The position numbers were made by a program, and so were the translations under genes. From Lacibacter sp. H375 (GTDB lineage Bacteria; Bacteroidota; Bacteroidia; Chitinophagales; Chitinophagaceae), in assembly GCF_037892425.1 (NCBI RefSeq), contig NZ_JBBKTT010000001.1, positions 1,426,001-1,490,000 of the forward strand: DNA of 64,000 bases. The letters run 5' to 3'. How positions within the stretch are numbered: the first letter of the stretch is position 1; each line of letters opens with the position of its first letter. Below the pieces are notes generated by a model. The model had not been told where the DNA came from and searched no databases. It worked only from the letters and a program-made list of their open reading frames with translations. Positions 37,247 to 46,024 of this stretch are shown here, piece after piece.

Positions 37247-38467
37247 CTAATCGTGTATAGTGCCAATAGAACCATTATCTGTTTTCAGCAGCTCAAAAAC
37301 TTTTTGCGGCTGTAAACCTTTTTCTGTTTGATGTGATACATATAACACAGCAGTACTTGTTTCAGCAGCAAGTTTGTTGATTAGCAGAATAATTTTTTCT
37401 GTATTTATATCATCAAGTCCCATCAACGGTTCATCGAGAATTAATAGGGGCGGATGTTTTACCATTGCTCTTGCAACAAGTGCTAAACGTTGCTCACCCT
37501 GTGTGAGTTTTGGAAAAGGAGTATTTGCTTTGTGTTGTAATTGTAATAGCTGTAACCATTCGTAAGCAGAACGTAGTTGCATATCGCTTGGAATTGTGTA
37601 TAACCCGATAGAGTCAACAAAGCCTGAAACGATCATGTGCAACAATGTATGCCTGGTACTAAACAGATCTGTCATGGAAGGGGTGAGATAGCCGATCTTA
37701 TCTTTAATATCCCATACACTTTCACCGCTTCCTTTCTTTCGTCCAAAAATAAATAGCTGTTGACCGTATCCTTTTACATTATCACCGGTGATCATGGTGA
37801 GTAATGTTGTTTTGCCTGAACCGTTCGGCCCTTTTAATTGCCAGAATTCACCGGCATTGATGGTCCAGTTGATCTGTTGCAACACTTGTCTTCCATCATA
37901 ACTTACATGTACATCAGTAAAGCGAACCAATTCAGTTGTTGAAAGCTGATAGTTGTGTAATGCTGATGGTACGGGTACATCATCAACATGAATTTCATCA
38001 TCTGTATTGCCTTCAAGTGGAACAAATTCACCTGAGCTAACCGTTAACCTGTTTTCAATAAAAGGTAGAAGATCACGCTTTCGATGTGAAAGCTGTATAA
38101 GTTGTGTGTGTGCGGCAGCAAGTTGAAGATCTTCTTTGAACGATACTTGCGCTGCCGTATCTAAATTGTCAAATACGTTATCGAGAATCAGCAGACCCGG
38201 TTTCAACGATAATAAATGCTGCAGCAATACTTTTTTTTGCTCACCACTCGACATGGAACGTAGTGTTTGCTTCCTCGTTGCTTCAATACCGCTGTAACCA
38301 TGAATTTCTTCTTCCAATAAAAATTGCTGAACTGTGTAAGCAGAAAAAAGAACAGCATCGTAACTGTTGAAAGAAGCGAATAGCCCGATTGCTTTTTTAT
38401 CCAACAGGTGCTGAATAAAACTTTGTTTGTTGAATGTGTTGGAAAGAAAAATAGCATAGTGCTGCAT
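37247..38467 (-). CDS. Duplicated ABC ATPase with degenerate first half (ModF/PhrA-like)
   Basis: A 406-residue soluble protein with two ABC halves and no membrane segment. The second half is complete: Walker A GPNGSGKTT near 213, signature LTQGEQ near 323, Walker B LLILDEPLMGLD near 345, and SHQTEKG with the switch His. The first half keeps signature MSSGEQKKVLL near 71 and a Walker-B-like LLILDNVFDNLD near 90, but I find no Walker A and Asn replaces the catalytic Glu. The layout resembles ModF/PhrA proteins. No permease gene is adjacent, so a role outside transport is possible. Confidence 0.85.
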   Translation of the reverse strand: MQHYAIFLSNTFNKQSFIQHLLDKKAIGLFASFNSYDAVLFSAYTVQQFLLEEEIHGYSGIEATRKQTLRSMSSGEQKKVLLQHLLSLKPGLLILDNVFDNLDTAAQVSFKEDLQLAAAHTQLIQLSHRKRDLLPFIENRLTVSSGEFVPLEGNTDDEIHVDDVPVPSALHNYQLSTTELVRFTDVHVSYDGRQVLQQINWTINAGEFWQLKGPNGSGKTTLLTMITGDNVKGYGQQLFIFGRKKGSGESVWDIKDKIGYLTPSMTDLFSTRHTLLHMIVSGFVDSIGLYTIPSDMQLRSAYEWLQLLQLQHKANTPFPKLTQGEQRLALVARAMVKHPPLLILDEPLMGLDDINTEKIILLINKLAAETSTAVLYVSHQTEKGLQPQKVFELLKTDNGSIGTIHD

Positions 38468-38498
38468 TGCACGAAGATAAATTACCGGGTGTTATGGT

Positions 38499-39365
38499 TT
38501 ACAATTTCACCGGTTTCACTTTATAACCTTGTTTGCGCAGCAATGCAATTACACCAATATCGCCACCCAAATGTGCAGCACCAACAGCAAAGAAGCAAGA
38601 TGTTTTTTGCATATTGGTTTTCATGAGGGGGATCCATTTGCTGTTGCGTTTAACCAGCAATTCATTTTCTGCTTCCATCAGCTCTGGCGATTGGTTAGTA
38701 AGCCTATATATAGAATCTACATCCTGCGTTTTGTAAACAGCAACCAGTTTTTTAAACTCTTCCACACCTTTATCAAAATCAACTACCATGTTTTTCAGAT
38801 TGGCAATTTCTGTGCTGTCAGGAATCGAATCAAATACTGCCACCTGGTCTTCAATAGTTTCTAAACCTTTGATATTCTTTTTCTGTTTAGCGGCCATTGC
38901 AATGAATGTTTGCTCATACGATTCTCGTGCGGGACAGCTCAACGATTTTTCTGTGAGCATACTCATGAGCATAAAGGGCTTGAATGTATTAAACATCATA
39001 GCAGAACTACCAGTAATTTCTTTGTACTTTTTATCAAACTCTTTAAAGGCGCTATCGCCAAACAATTGTTTGATGGTTTGTCCTTTTGGTAGCTGCAGCA
39101 ACTGCATCATTTTTAGAACCATCATCGGGTCATCCATATCCAGTTCAAGAAAAACCTGCTCTGCGTTGGTAAATTTTTCTGTAACGCTCGATGGCAGAAA
39201 AAAATCTTCTTTACAGATGATATGTATCGTGCCAAATAAATAAGATGGTTGTTTAAGATCGTTGCCGGTAATTTCCCAAAGCAAACTGCTTTTCGGTTCT
39301 GCCTGACCGTAACTCATCAAAACAAAAAGAAAAGAAGTAAACAGGCTGATCATAAGTTTTTTCAT
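38499..39365 (-). CDS. TraB/GumN family protein
   Basis: A 288-residue exported protein (signal peptide, cleavage near residue 20). SSLLWEITGNDLKQPSYLFGTIHII near 25-50 with the GTIH motif, and FFAVGAAHLGGDIGVIALLRKQGYKVKPV at the end, are the hallmarks of the TraB/GumN (Tiki-like) protease superfamily; the GTIH Glu/His residues are candidate metal ligands. The start at 39365 was chosen because it gives a signal peptide and does not overlap the previous gene. It is the third gene of an ECF sigma factor operon. Confidence 0.88.
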   Translation of the reverse strand: MKKLMISLFTSFLFVLMSYGQAEPKSSLLWEITGNDLKQPSYLFGTIHIICKEDFFLPSSVTEKFTNAEQVFLELDMDDPMMVLKMMQLLQLPKGQTIKQLFGDSAFKEFDKKYKEITGSSAMMFNTFKPFMLMSMLTEKSLSCPARESYEQTFIAMAAKQKKNIKGLETIEDQVAVFDSIPDSTEIANLKNMVVDFDKGVEEFKKLVAVYKTQDVDSIYRLTNQSPELMEAENELLVKRNSKWIPLMKTNMQKTSCFFAVGAAHLGGDIGVIALLRKQGYKVKPVKL

Positions 39366-39375
39366 AGTTACAAAT

Positions 39376-39999
39376 TTAATCTTCTTCATCACTCATTTCG
39401 TTTACGATCTTTCTCAGCTTTTCAGCATGCTGTCCATAAAGCTTACGCACATACCATTTGTTTAGAAAATACATTGGGATTGTAAGTATAGCAGTAATAG
39501 AAACAAGAACAAGAAAAAAAGGCCAAAAAGATAAAGAGGCCGATGTTGCCTGTATTTTAGGGTCGTACAGAAAAATTATTACTCCGGACGTTAGCATTAC
39601 AAACGGGAATAACAACGTTCCAACTATAAGATAAAACCGGATATATTTTTGAAGTGTACGAACCTGAAGCTGAAGATTCGACCTGACTTCGCAAGTAACA
39701 CACTCCATTTCACGAAGCAGTTTTCGTTTACGTACATAATAGATCATGTATAGGATTCCCGATATCAACATCAGCCATGCGAGACTTAAGATCGCTCCTT
39801 TGAATTTTACAAAATAATGAACAATGCTGTATGAGTATAATACAACCACAATCAACATCTCTACAAAGAGGTTGCGTTTCATTTTGGCAATGGGACTCTT
39901 TGATTTTTTTTGCAAAATGGCCTGCAACTCCTGTTCAGAAGTTGAGGTTTTGCTTTGCCCCACATCGCTCCACATTTCTTTTAACTGATCAAGCTCCAT
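39376..39999 (-). CDS. Membrane protein next to ECF sigma factor (possible anti-sigma)
   Basis: A 207-residue protein with a soluble N-terminus (about 45 residues, starting MELDQLKEMWSDVG) and four hydrophobic segments (about 45-62, 68-88, 118-140, 152-176). It is translated right after the sigma factor, overlapping it by 11 bp, which is the usual position of an anti-sigma factor. I recognise no zinc-binding anti-sigma motif, so the role is inference. Confidence 0.75.
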   Translation of the reverse strand: MELDQLKEMWSDVGQSKTSTSEQELQAILQKKSKSPIAKMKRNLFVEMLIVVVLYSYSIVHYFVKFKGAILSLAWLMLISGILYMIYYVRKRKLLREMECVTCEVRSNLQLQVRTLQKYIRFYLIVGTLLFPFVMLTSGVIIFLYDPKIQATSASLSFWPFFLVLVSITAILTIPMYFLNKWYVRKLYGQHAEKLRKIVNEMSDEED

Positions 40000-40498
40000 A
40001 AGCTTCTGCTTTTGTGAGTGTACGTAATTTGTCTTTTATTCGATTCATTTTTACACGCAGTGTGCCATTACTGATACCCAGAATGTCTTCCATCTCTTCG
40101 TAACTCTTGTCTTCGAGATACAGCATCACAATTGCTTTCTCCACTTCTGATAAGCGGGTGATGGCTGCATACATTTTCCGGAGATTTTCTTCTTTGATCC
40201 TTTCTTCGTTTGTATCTGCTTCTTCTTTTGGAATAAACTCAGGGAAACTGAGTGCTACTTTTCTCGATTGTTTCCGAAGGTTGCTGATGGCAGTGTTCAA
40301 TGCAATTCTGTACATCCAGGTACTGATCTTCGCATCGCCACGAAAACTGCCAAACGCTTTCCATAGCTGAATAACGATTTCCTGGTACAGGTCGTCCCTG
40401 TCCGCATCATTGCGGCCATAGAGATGGCATACTTTTCTGATGATGCCCTGGTGCTCTTGCACCAGTAGCAGGAAATTCTGTTCAGCGTTGGTGGTCAT
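39989..40498 (-). CDS. ECF RNA polymerase sigma factor
   Basis: A 169-residue sigma-70 family factor. Region 2 holds DRDDLYQEIVIQLWKAFGSF and STWMYRIALNTAISNLRK (residues 28-80). Region 4 holds LSEVEKAIVMLYLEDKSYEEMEDILGISNGTLRVKMNRIKDKLR (residues 115-160). It heads a minus-strand operon with the membrane protein and the TraB/GumN protein. Confidence 0.93.
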   Translation of the reverse strand: MTTNAEQNFLLLVQEHQGIIRKVCHLYGRNDADRDDLYQEIVIQLWKAFGSFRGDAKISTWMYRIALNTAISNLRKQSRKVALSFPEFIPKEEADTNEERIKEENLRKMYAAITRLSEVEKAIVMLYLEDKSYEEMEDILGISNGTLRVKMNRIKDKLRTLTKAEAYGA

Positions 40499-40574
40499 TC
40501 AACCAAATGGTTTGCGTAAATGTATATGTAGCGGAAATTTCATTTAAGTTACATGCAAATTTGTTTTTTTACAC

Positions 40575-40931
40575 ATGAAGAAGAAAATGTATCACCTGGC
40601 CCACTGTACTACATGCCAGGCAATTATTAAAGAAACGGGTGCAGATAAAGCCAAACTTGAATTTCAAAATATCCGTGAAGAAAAGATTACCGCCAAACAG
40701 CTGGAAGAAATGAAGAAACTTGCAGGCAGCTACGAAGCATTGTTCAGCAGGAGGGCACTTAAATACAAAGAGCTTGGGTTGAAGGATAAAAAACTTACAG
40801 AAGAGGATTACAAGAACTACATTTTGGAAGAAGACACTTTTCTTAAGCGACCTGTAACCATTTTAAACGACAAGATTTATGTAGGCAATGATAAAAAAAC
40901 AGTGGAAGCCTTGAAAAAGGCGCTGCAATAA
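40575..40931 (+). CDS. ArsC/Spx-family thioredoxin-fold protein
   Basis: A 118-residue protein. The CTTC motif at residues 11-14 corresponds to the active-site Cys of the ArsC/Spx/YffB family, followed by the RPVTIL segment near 95 and VGNDKKTVEALK at the end. No arsenic genes are nearby, so arsenate reduction is not implied; an Spx-like or redox role is as likely. Confidence 0.85.
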   Translation: MKKKMYHLAHCTTCQAIIKETGADKAKLEFQNIREEKITAKQLEEMKKLAGSYEALFSRRALKYKELGLKDKKLTEEDYKNYILEEDTFLKRPVTILNDKIYVGNDKKTVEALKKALQ

Positions 40932-41105
40932 AGTAATTTGTTAGTTCTCTGTCATATTTGGAAACAGGACCGTTGCAGGATTGCTAAAAATCAACTGAGT
41001 TAGTAGACTAAATAAAAGAAGCCCTATTTTCGCATGTTGGCTTGTTGCGAAAGTGAGTGACCGTTCGTTTGCCTGCCATTTCAGAGGACGTTTAAATTTT
41101 TTATC

Positions 41106-41918
41106 ATGAGTGCTTTTCCCGGCTATCTGCTTAGCAGCAATTTCCCGTCGAGGAATACAGTGGTTTCTTTTACGGAAGATTTGATCAGTTGCCTTTTCCC
41201 GATGGTGGTTGATGCAGAGGCTTACATAGACCAACAATGCAACGCAAATATTTCGCTTAGAAAGCAGTTGACTGAAATACTTACTCCTCTGTCGAAAGGA
41301 TATGAATTAGATGTGCCCGCCATCACAAATGCCTATCTGAATGAGTTGGCAAACATTAAAGCAGACCTGATAAAAGATGCGGAGCTGATACTTGAGTTTG
41401 ATCCGGCTGCCTATTCTGTTGAAGAAGTGATTCTGTCGTATCCTGGTTTTTATGCAATTGTTGTGTACAGGCTTACACATCCTTTATACAAACTAAACGT
41501 TCCCATTCTTCCTCGCATGATGAGCGAGTTGGCGCATAGCAGAACAGGGATTGATATAAACGCCGGTGCACAGATTGGGTGCCCGTTTTTTATCGATCAC
41601 GGTACGGGTGTTGTTATTGGCGAAACATCAGTTATCGGAAAGAATGTAAAAATTTACCAAGGTGTAACATTGGGTGCCTTGGCAGTACGCAAAGAAGATG
41701 CGCAAACAAAACGTCACCCCACTATTGAAGATAATGTGGTAATTTATGCCAACAGCACTATCCTTGGTGGCAAAACGGTCATCGGTCATGATAGTATTGT
41801 TGGTGGCAATACGTGGGTTACAGAAACTGTAATACCGCATAGTGTTGTGTACACAAAAAACCAAATCGTAGTGGCCGATAAGAAAGATTTTACTGAACCT
41901 CTCAATTTTATCATATAA
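41106..41918 (+). CDS. cysE: Serine O-acetyltransferase
   Basis: CysE makes O-acetylserine from serine and acetyl-CoA, the first step of cysteine synthesis. The 270-residue protein has an N-terminal helical domain and a left-handed parallel beta-helix with hexapeptide repeats (GIDINAGAQIGCPFFIDHGTGVVIGETSVIGKNVKIYQGVTLGA, residues 145-200); the catalytic His is in FIDHGTG. It is long like the EpsC-type enzymes of Bacteroidota. The cysteine synthase gene follows 14 bp downstream. Confidence 0.94.
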   Translation: MSAFPGYLLSSNFPSRNTVVSFTEDLISCLFPMVVDAEAYIDQQCNANISLRKQLTEILTPLSKGYELDVPAITNAYLNELANIKADLIKDAELILEFDPAAYSVEEVILSYPGFYAIVVYRLTHPLYKLNVPILPRMMSELAHSRTGIDINAGAQIGCPFFIDHGTGVVIGETSVIGKNVKIYQGVTLGALAVRKEDAQTKRHPTIEDNVVIYANSTILGGKTVIGHDSIVGGNTWVTETVIPHSVVYTKNQIVVADKKDFTEPLNFII

Positions 41919-41932
41919 AAATATAAGCGACA

Positions 41933-42844
41933 ATGAAAGCGAACAGCATTTTAGAAACGATAGGAAATACGCCACATGTACGCATTAACCGTTTGTTCTC
42001 TTCCGATGTGGAAGTGTGGAGTAAACTGGAACGTGCAAACCCCGGCGGAAGCATTAAAGACCGTATTGCATTAAGCATGATTGAAGATGCGGAAGCAAAA
42101 GGTATTTTGAAAGAAGGCAGTGTGATCATTGAACCAACAAGTGGCAACACTGGTATTGGGTTGGCAATGGTTGCTGCGGTGAAAGGATACAAACTTATTC
42201 TAGTGATGCCTGAAAGTATGAGTATCGAGCGTCGCAAGCTGATGAGTGTTTATGGCGCTACGTTTGAATTAACTCCACGTGAAAAAGGAATGAAAGGTGC
42301 AATTGCAAAAGCAACTGAACTTGTTGAAGCAACACCTAACAGCTGGATGCCGCAACAGTTTGACAATCCTGCAAATATTGACGTGCATGTAAAAACAACA
42401 GCACAGGAAATATTGAATGATTTTCCTGAAGGTTTAGATTATTTAATTACGGGTGTTGGTACCGGTGGACATATTACAGGTGTCGGTCGTGAATTGAAAA
42501 AGAAATTCCCCAATCTGAAAGTGTTTGCGGTTGAACCTGAACTTTCTCCGGTGATCGGTGGTGGCGAACCTTCTCCGCATCCTATTCAAGGAATTGGTGC
42601 AGGCTTTATTCCTACTAATCTCCATAGAGATGTGTTAGATGGCGTGATACAAGTGAGCAAGGAGGATGCGTTTACATATACACAACGTGCAGCGAAAGAG
42701 GAAGCAATTTTCCAGGGTATTTCAAGTGGTGCAACTATGGCTGCACTCGCTAAAAAATTACCTGAGATTCCGAAAGGAAGTCGTGTGTTGATCTTCAACT
42801 ACGATACTGGCGAGCGCTACTTTAGTGTAGATGGATTGTTTTAA
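41933..42844 (+). CDS. Cysteine synthase family protein
   Basis: A 303-residue PLP enzyme that condenses O-acetylserine with sulfide. The PLP Lys lies in NPGGSIKDR near residue 41, the phosphate-binding TSGNTG near 69, and [18 protein letters not shown] near 177. SSGATMAAL near 264 supplies the last PLP contacts. It lacks the C-terminal CBS domain of cystathionine beta-synthase. It forms an operon with cysE and ends at a bidirectional terminator. CysK and CysM types cannot be separated by eye. Confidence 0.93.
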   Translation: MKANSILETIGNTPHVRINRLFSSDVEVWSKLERANPGGSIKDRIALSMIEDAEAKGILKEGSVIIEPTSGNTGIGLAMVAAVKGYKLILVMPESMSIERRKLMSVYGATFELTPREKGMKGAIAKATELVEATPNSWMPQQFDNPANIDVHVKTTAQEILNDFPEGLDYLITGVGTGGHITGVGRELKKKFPNLKVFAVEPELSPVIGGGEPSPHPIQGIGAGFIPTNLHRDVLDGVIQVSKEDAFTYTQRAAKEEAIFQGISSGATMAALAKKLPEIPKGSRVLIFNYDTGERYFSVDGLF

Positions 42845-42870
42845 TTGGTCGACCCCCAATAGTAAAAATA

Positions 42871-42891
42871 AAGCCTCCCTTGTGGAGGCTT
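42871..42891. terminator. Bidirectional terminator between cysteine synthase and helicase genes
   Basis: AAGCCTCC (42871-42878) pairs with GGAGGCTT (42884-42891) around CTTGT. A-runs precede it and T-runs follow, and it separates two convergent genes. Confidence 0.8.
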
Positions 42892-42920
42892 TGTTATTTT
42901 TTGTCTGTTTCCTATTTAAT

Positions 42921-45392
42921 TTATGCATTCACAATTCTAAGTTTTGCATAATTCAACATGATCTTTTTTTCGCCATTCAATTCAAACTTTACAGTTGCAA
43001 TTGGATTATGAGCGCTGCCTTCCATCTTTACCACTTCACCAAAGCCGAACTTCTGATGTTCAACACGCTGACCTTCCTGCAGGTTGCTTGTATCGCTTGC
43101 AACAAAATCAGTGGCTGGTTTATGTTCTATTGTTTGCGGCCTTGGAGGCGTTGTTACATAAGATGGTTTTGATGACGCTGTTTTTGGCGGAGCTCCGTAA
43201 CGTTTCTCAGCTTTTGCTGCATCATCATAATCACTACTCTTATTACCAAATCCACCTTTTAACCGATCGAAAGCTGAACCACTACCAAATGATGACCCCT
43301 GGTTTCTTGAACCGCCACCTGCATAACTCTTATCAATAAATTGTTCGGGTAATTCATCTAAGAAACGGCTTGGTTCGTTTTGTACGATCTGTCCAAACTT
43401 ATAACGGGTATTGGCATAAGAGATCCATAACTTTTTCTTTGCTCTTGTGATCACCACATAAAACAACCGTCGCTCTTCTTCCAGTTCTTCTCTTGTATTT
43501 ATGGAGAGTGCGCTGGGGAAAAGTTGTTCTTCCAACCCTGCAGCAAACACACATTCAAATTCCAAACCTTTTGCAGCATGTATGGTCATGAGTTTTACAT
43601 TATCTGCATTTGGATCTTTATCATCAGCATCGGTTAACAATGTGATCTGTTGCAGGTAAGCTCCTAATGTAACAGCACCGGTTTTCTTTTCTTCATCTGT
43701 TGCTGCAACAACATCGAAAGAAAGTTCCTGTTGCGGCTTCTCTGTTTCTGCAAATGGATCAGCTTCTTCGATCATTACACCGTCGTCATCGATCTGTTGA
43801 CGGTTTGCTGTATCATCGACCCATTCTTTAATGGAGTTGAGTAATTCCTGTGTGTTCTCGTAACGCTGTAAGCCTTCAGTACTCTTATCGTTAAAAAGTT
43901 CTTTTACAAGATTGGTTTGTTTACCTACATGCACCGCTACATCATACGCATTGTGTTTCTGCAGCATGCTCGCAAAGCTTTTGATCATGGTTACAAAATC
44001 ATCAATAGCTTCAAGGGTACCTGCTTTGAAACCAAATTGCTGTGCACGAGTAAGTACATCCCACATGCTTACGTTTTGTTCATTAGCAAATAACACACAT
44101 TTGTCGATAGTTGTTTTGCCAATGCCTCTTGTGGGATAATTAATAACACGTTTCAGTGCTTCTTCATCTTTGGGGTTTACAATTAAACGCAGGTAAGCAA
44201 TATAATCTTTGATCTCTTTTCGTTGATAAAAGCTGACACCACCGTAAATAATATATGGAATACTCATGCGGCGTAAACTTTCTTCAAATGCACGGCTTTG
44301 TGCATTGGTACGATAGAGAATAGCAAAGTCTTTATTACGATAATGATTCCGGAGTTTCTGTTCCTGAATGGTGTCAGCTACATACTTCCCTTCATCATTA
44401 TCCGTCATGGTGCGAACTAAACGAATCTTCTCACCATCACTGTTATCTGTAAATAATGTTTTTTCGATCTGTCCTTTATTGTTGGCAATAACTTCGTTTG
44501 CCACATTCAGGATATTCTTAGTACTGCGGTAGTTTTGCTCAAGTTTTACCACATGCACATTGTCGTAATCTTTCTGGAACTGTAAAATATTTTCAATGGT
44601 TGCACCACGGAAGCTGTAGATACTTTGTGCATCATCACCCACGACACACACATTTTCATGCATAGCTCCAAGTAGTTTAATGATCTCGTACTGTGCAGGG
44701 TTTGTATCCTGGTACTCATCAATCATGATATACTTAAACCTGCGCTGGTATTTGCTTAAACTTTCAGGAACAGTTTTCAGCAGTTCGTAAAATTTAATGA
44801 GCAAGTCATCAAAATCCATTGCCCCATTTTTGAAACAACGTTTGGCATAACTATCATAGATCTGTGCAATGGCAGGACGGTTGGCACGCATATCTTCCTG
44901 TTGAATATGCCAATCAGTTTTATATTCCTCTGCATTCACCAAAGCATTCTTGGCAGATGAAATTCGATTATAAACAGTAGAGGGTTTGTAATGCTTATCA
45001 TCCAGGTTCATTTCGTTGATCACTGTTTTGATCACACTCTTTGCATCATCCGTATCGTAAATCGTAAAGTTTGATGGATAGCCTATCTTGGTTGCTTCGC
45101 TTCTTAGGATGCGTGCAAACACACTGTGGAAAGTGCCGATATACAGATTCCTTGCTTCGTGGTTACCAAGAATATGCTCCACACGCTCCTTCATCTCCTT
45201 GGCAGCTTTGTTGGTAAAAGTTAGCGCCAATATGTTGAAAGCATCCACACCTCTTGCCATCAGGTGGGCGATACGAGTAGTCAATACTTTTGTTTTGCCA
45301 CTGCCTGCGCCTGCTACTATCATCAGCGGTCCTTCAATAGTAGTTACCGCTTCCTTCTGCCGTTCGTTCAGCCCATTTAAATAATCAATCAT
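42921..45392 (-). CDS. UvrD/PcrA-type superfamily 1 DNA helicase
   Basis: An 823-residue ATP-dependent 3'-5' helicase acting in repair and replication. Motifs in order: Walker A AGAGSGKT near residue 28, IGTFHSVFARILR (motif Ib), MIDEYQDTNPAQ near 223 (Walker B), VVGDDAQSIYSFRGA near 250, VKLEQNYRSTKNIL near 284, TIHAAKGLEFECVF near 597 and FYVVITRAKKKLW near 645. The C-terminus, after a Gly/Ser-rich linker (about 690-780), ends with a small Tudor-like domain (EGQRVEHQKFGFGEVVKMEG) as in PcrA. It may be called pcrA or uvrD. Confidence 0.94.
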   Translation of the reverse strand: MIDYLNGLNERQKEAVTTIEGPLMIVAGAGSGKTKVLTTRIAHLMARGVDAFNILALTFTNKAAKEMKERVEHILGNHEARNLYIGTFHSVFARILRSEATKIGYPSNFTIYDTDDAKSVIKTVINEMNLDDKHYKPSTVYNRISSAKNALVNAEEYKTDWHIQQEDMRANRPAIAQIYDSYAKRCFKNGAMDFDDLLIKFYELLKTVPESLSKYQRRFKYIMIDEYQDTNPAQYEIIKLLGAMHENVCVVGDDAQSIYSFRGATIENILQFQKDYDNVHVVKLEQNYRSTKNILNVANEVIANNKGQIEKTLFTDNSDGEKIRLVRTMTDNDEGKYVADTIQEQKLRNHYRNKDFAILYRTNAQSRAFEESLRRMSIPYIIYGGVSFYQRKEIKDYIAYLRLIVNPKDEEALKRVINYPTRGIGKTTIDKCVLFANEQNVSMWDVLTRAQQFGFKAGTLEAIDDFVTMIKSFASMLQKHNAYDVAVHVGKQTNLVKELFNDKSTEGLQRYENTQELLNSIKEWVDDTANRQQIDDDGVMIEEADPFAETEKPQQELSFDVVAATDEEKKTGAVTLGAYLQQITLLTDADDKDPNADNVKLMTIHAAKGLEFECVFAAGLEEQLFPSALSINTREELEEERRLFYVVITRAKKKLWISYANTRYKFGQIVQNEPSRFLDELPEQFIDKSYAGGGSRNQGSSFGSGSAFDRLKGGFGNKSSDYDDAAKAEKRYGAPPKTASSKPSYVTTPPRPQTIEHKPATDFVASDTSNLQEGQRVEHQKFGFGEVVKMEGSAHNPIATVKFELNGEKKIMLNYAKLRIVNA

Positions 45393-45501
45393 AAATCGAA
45401 ATAAGCCTGCAATTTACAAGAAGCAAACGGGACATGGGGTGCTGTGGAGAAAGAAATTGCAGCTCCGTTGGAGAACAACAAAAGGAAAAATGAATTCTGA
45501 A

Positions 45502-45771
45502 TCAGGCTTCAGCTTCTTCATTCATAAATACATCAATCATTGGCTTCCCAGCCTGCATCAATAACAGGTTGCATGTGTACAACAAATCCTGTGGCACTCC
45601 TGCTGTGTAATAATTTCCACTGTACCAGTACTGCATTAATTGCGTGGTAACATTGCCGTTGTTCTGTTTGAGCAATAAACATTGCATACGTGAAATACTA
45701 GCGTCGGAAAGATGGTTAAACACTCCGTTGCTGAGAAGGTTTCGGGTGATGGTCATTACTTCCTTTTGCAT
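45502..45771 (-). CDS. Small hypothetical protein
   Basis: An 89-residue, mostly helical protein with no signal peptide or membrane segment. The pattern RNLLSNGVFNHLSDASISRMQCLLL and VPQDLLYTCNLLLMQAG suggests a soluble helical protein. No family is recognised. It lies alone in the gap between the helicase gene and typA. Confidence 0.55.
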   Translation of the reverse strand: MQKEVMTITRNLLSNGVFNHLSDASISRMQCLLLKQNNGNVTTQLMQYWYSGNYYTAGVPQDLLYTCNLLLMQAGKPMIDVFMNEEAEA

Positions 45772-45943
45772 AAATTTTGATTTTAGGTGAATTACAATTA
45801 GTAATGTAAAAAGGATGCCAACATTTTCTTATCAAATTGTTACGGGCCCGTAATGTGCATTGCCTGTGCATAAGGGCTTTAAAAGAGGCAGAACCTTCCG
45901 AATTCATATCTGCTCCATAACCAAACATTAACCGTCTTTTCCC

Positions 45944-45973
45944 TTGCCACCCCGCTTAAATGCCGTACCTTTG
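45944..45973 (+). promoter_or_regulatory. Promoter of typA
   Basis: TTG (45944-45946), a 19 nt spacer and TACCTTTG (45966-45973) match the Bacteroidota promoter consensus. The start codon at 46025 lies 51 nt after the -7 element. Confidence 0.75.
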
Positions 45974-46024
45974 CCGCCTTAAAAAAGGCAAGAACACCAA
46001 CCGTTTCGGCCTAACACATTGAGT

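Noticed and set aside
40575-40931. Arsenic resistance, from an ArsC-like gene plus an ArsR-family gene
   Set aside because: They are 26 kb apart, no arsenite pump is seen, the ArsR protein lacks a metal Cys pair, and the ArsC-like protein fits a broader family.
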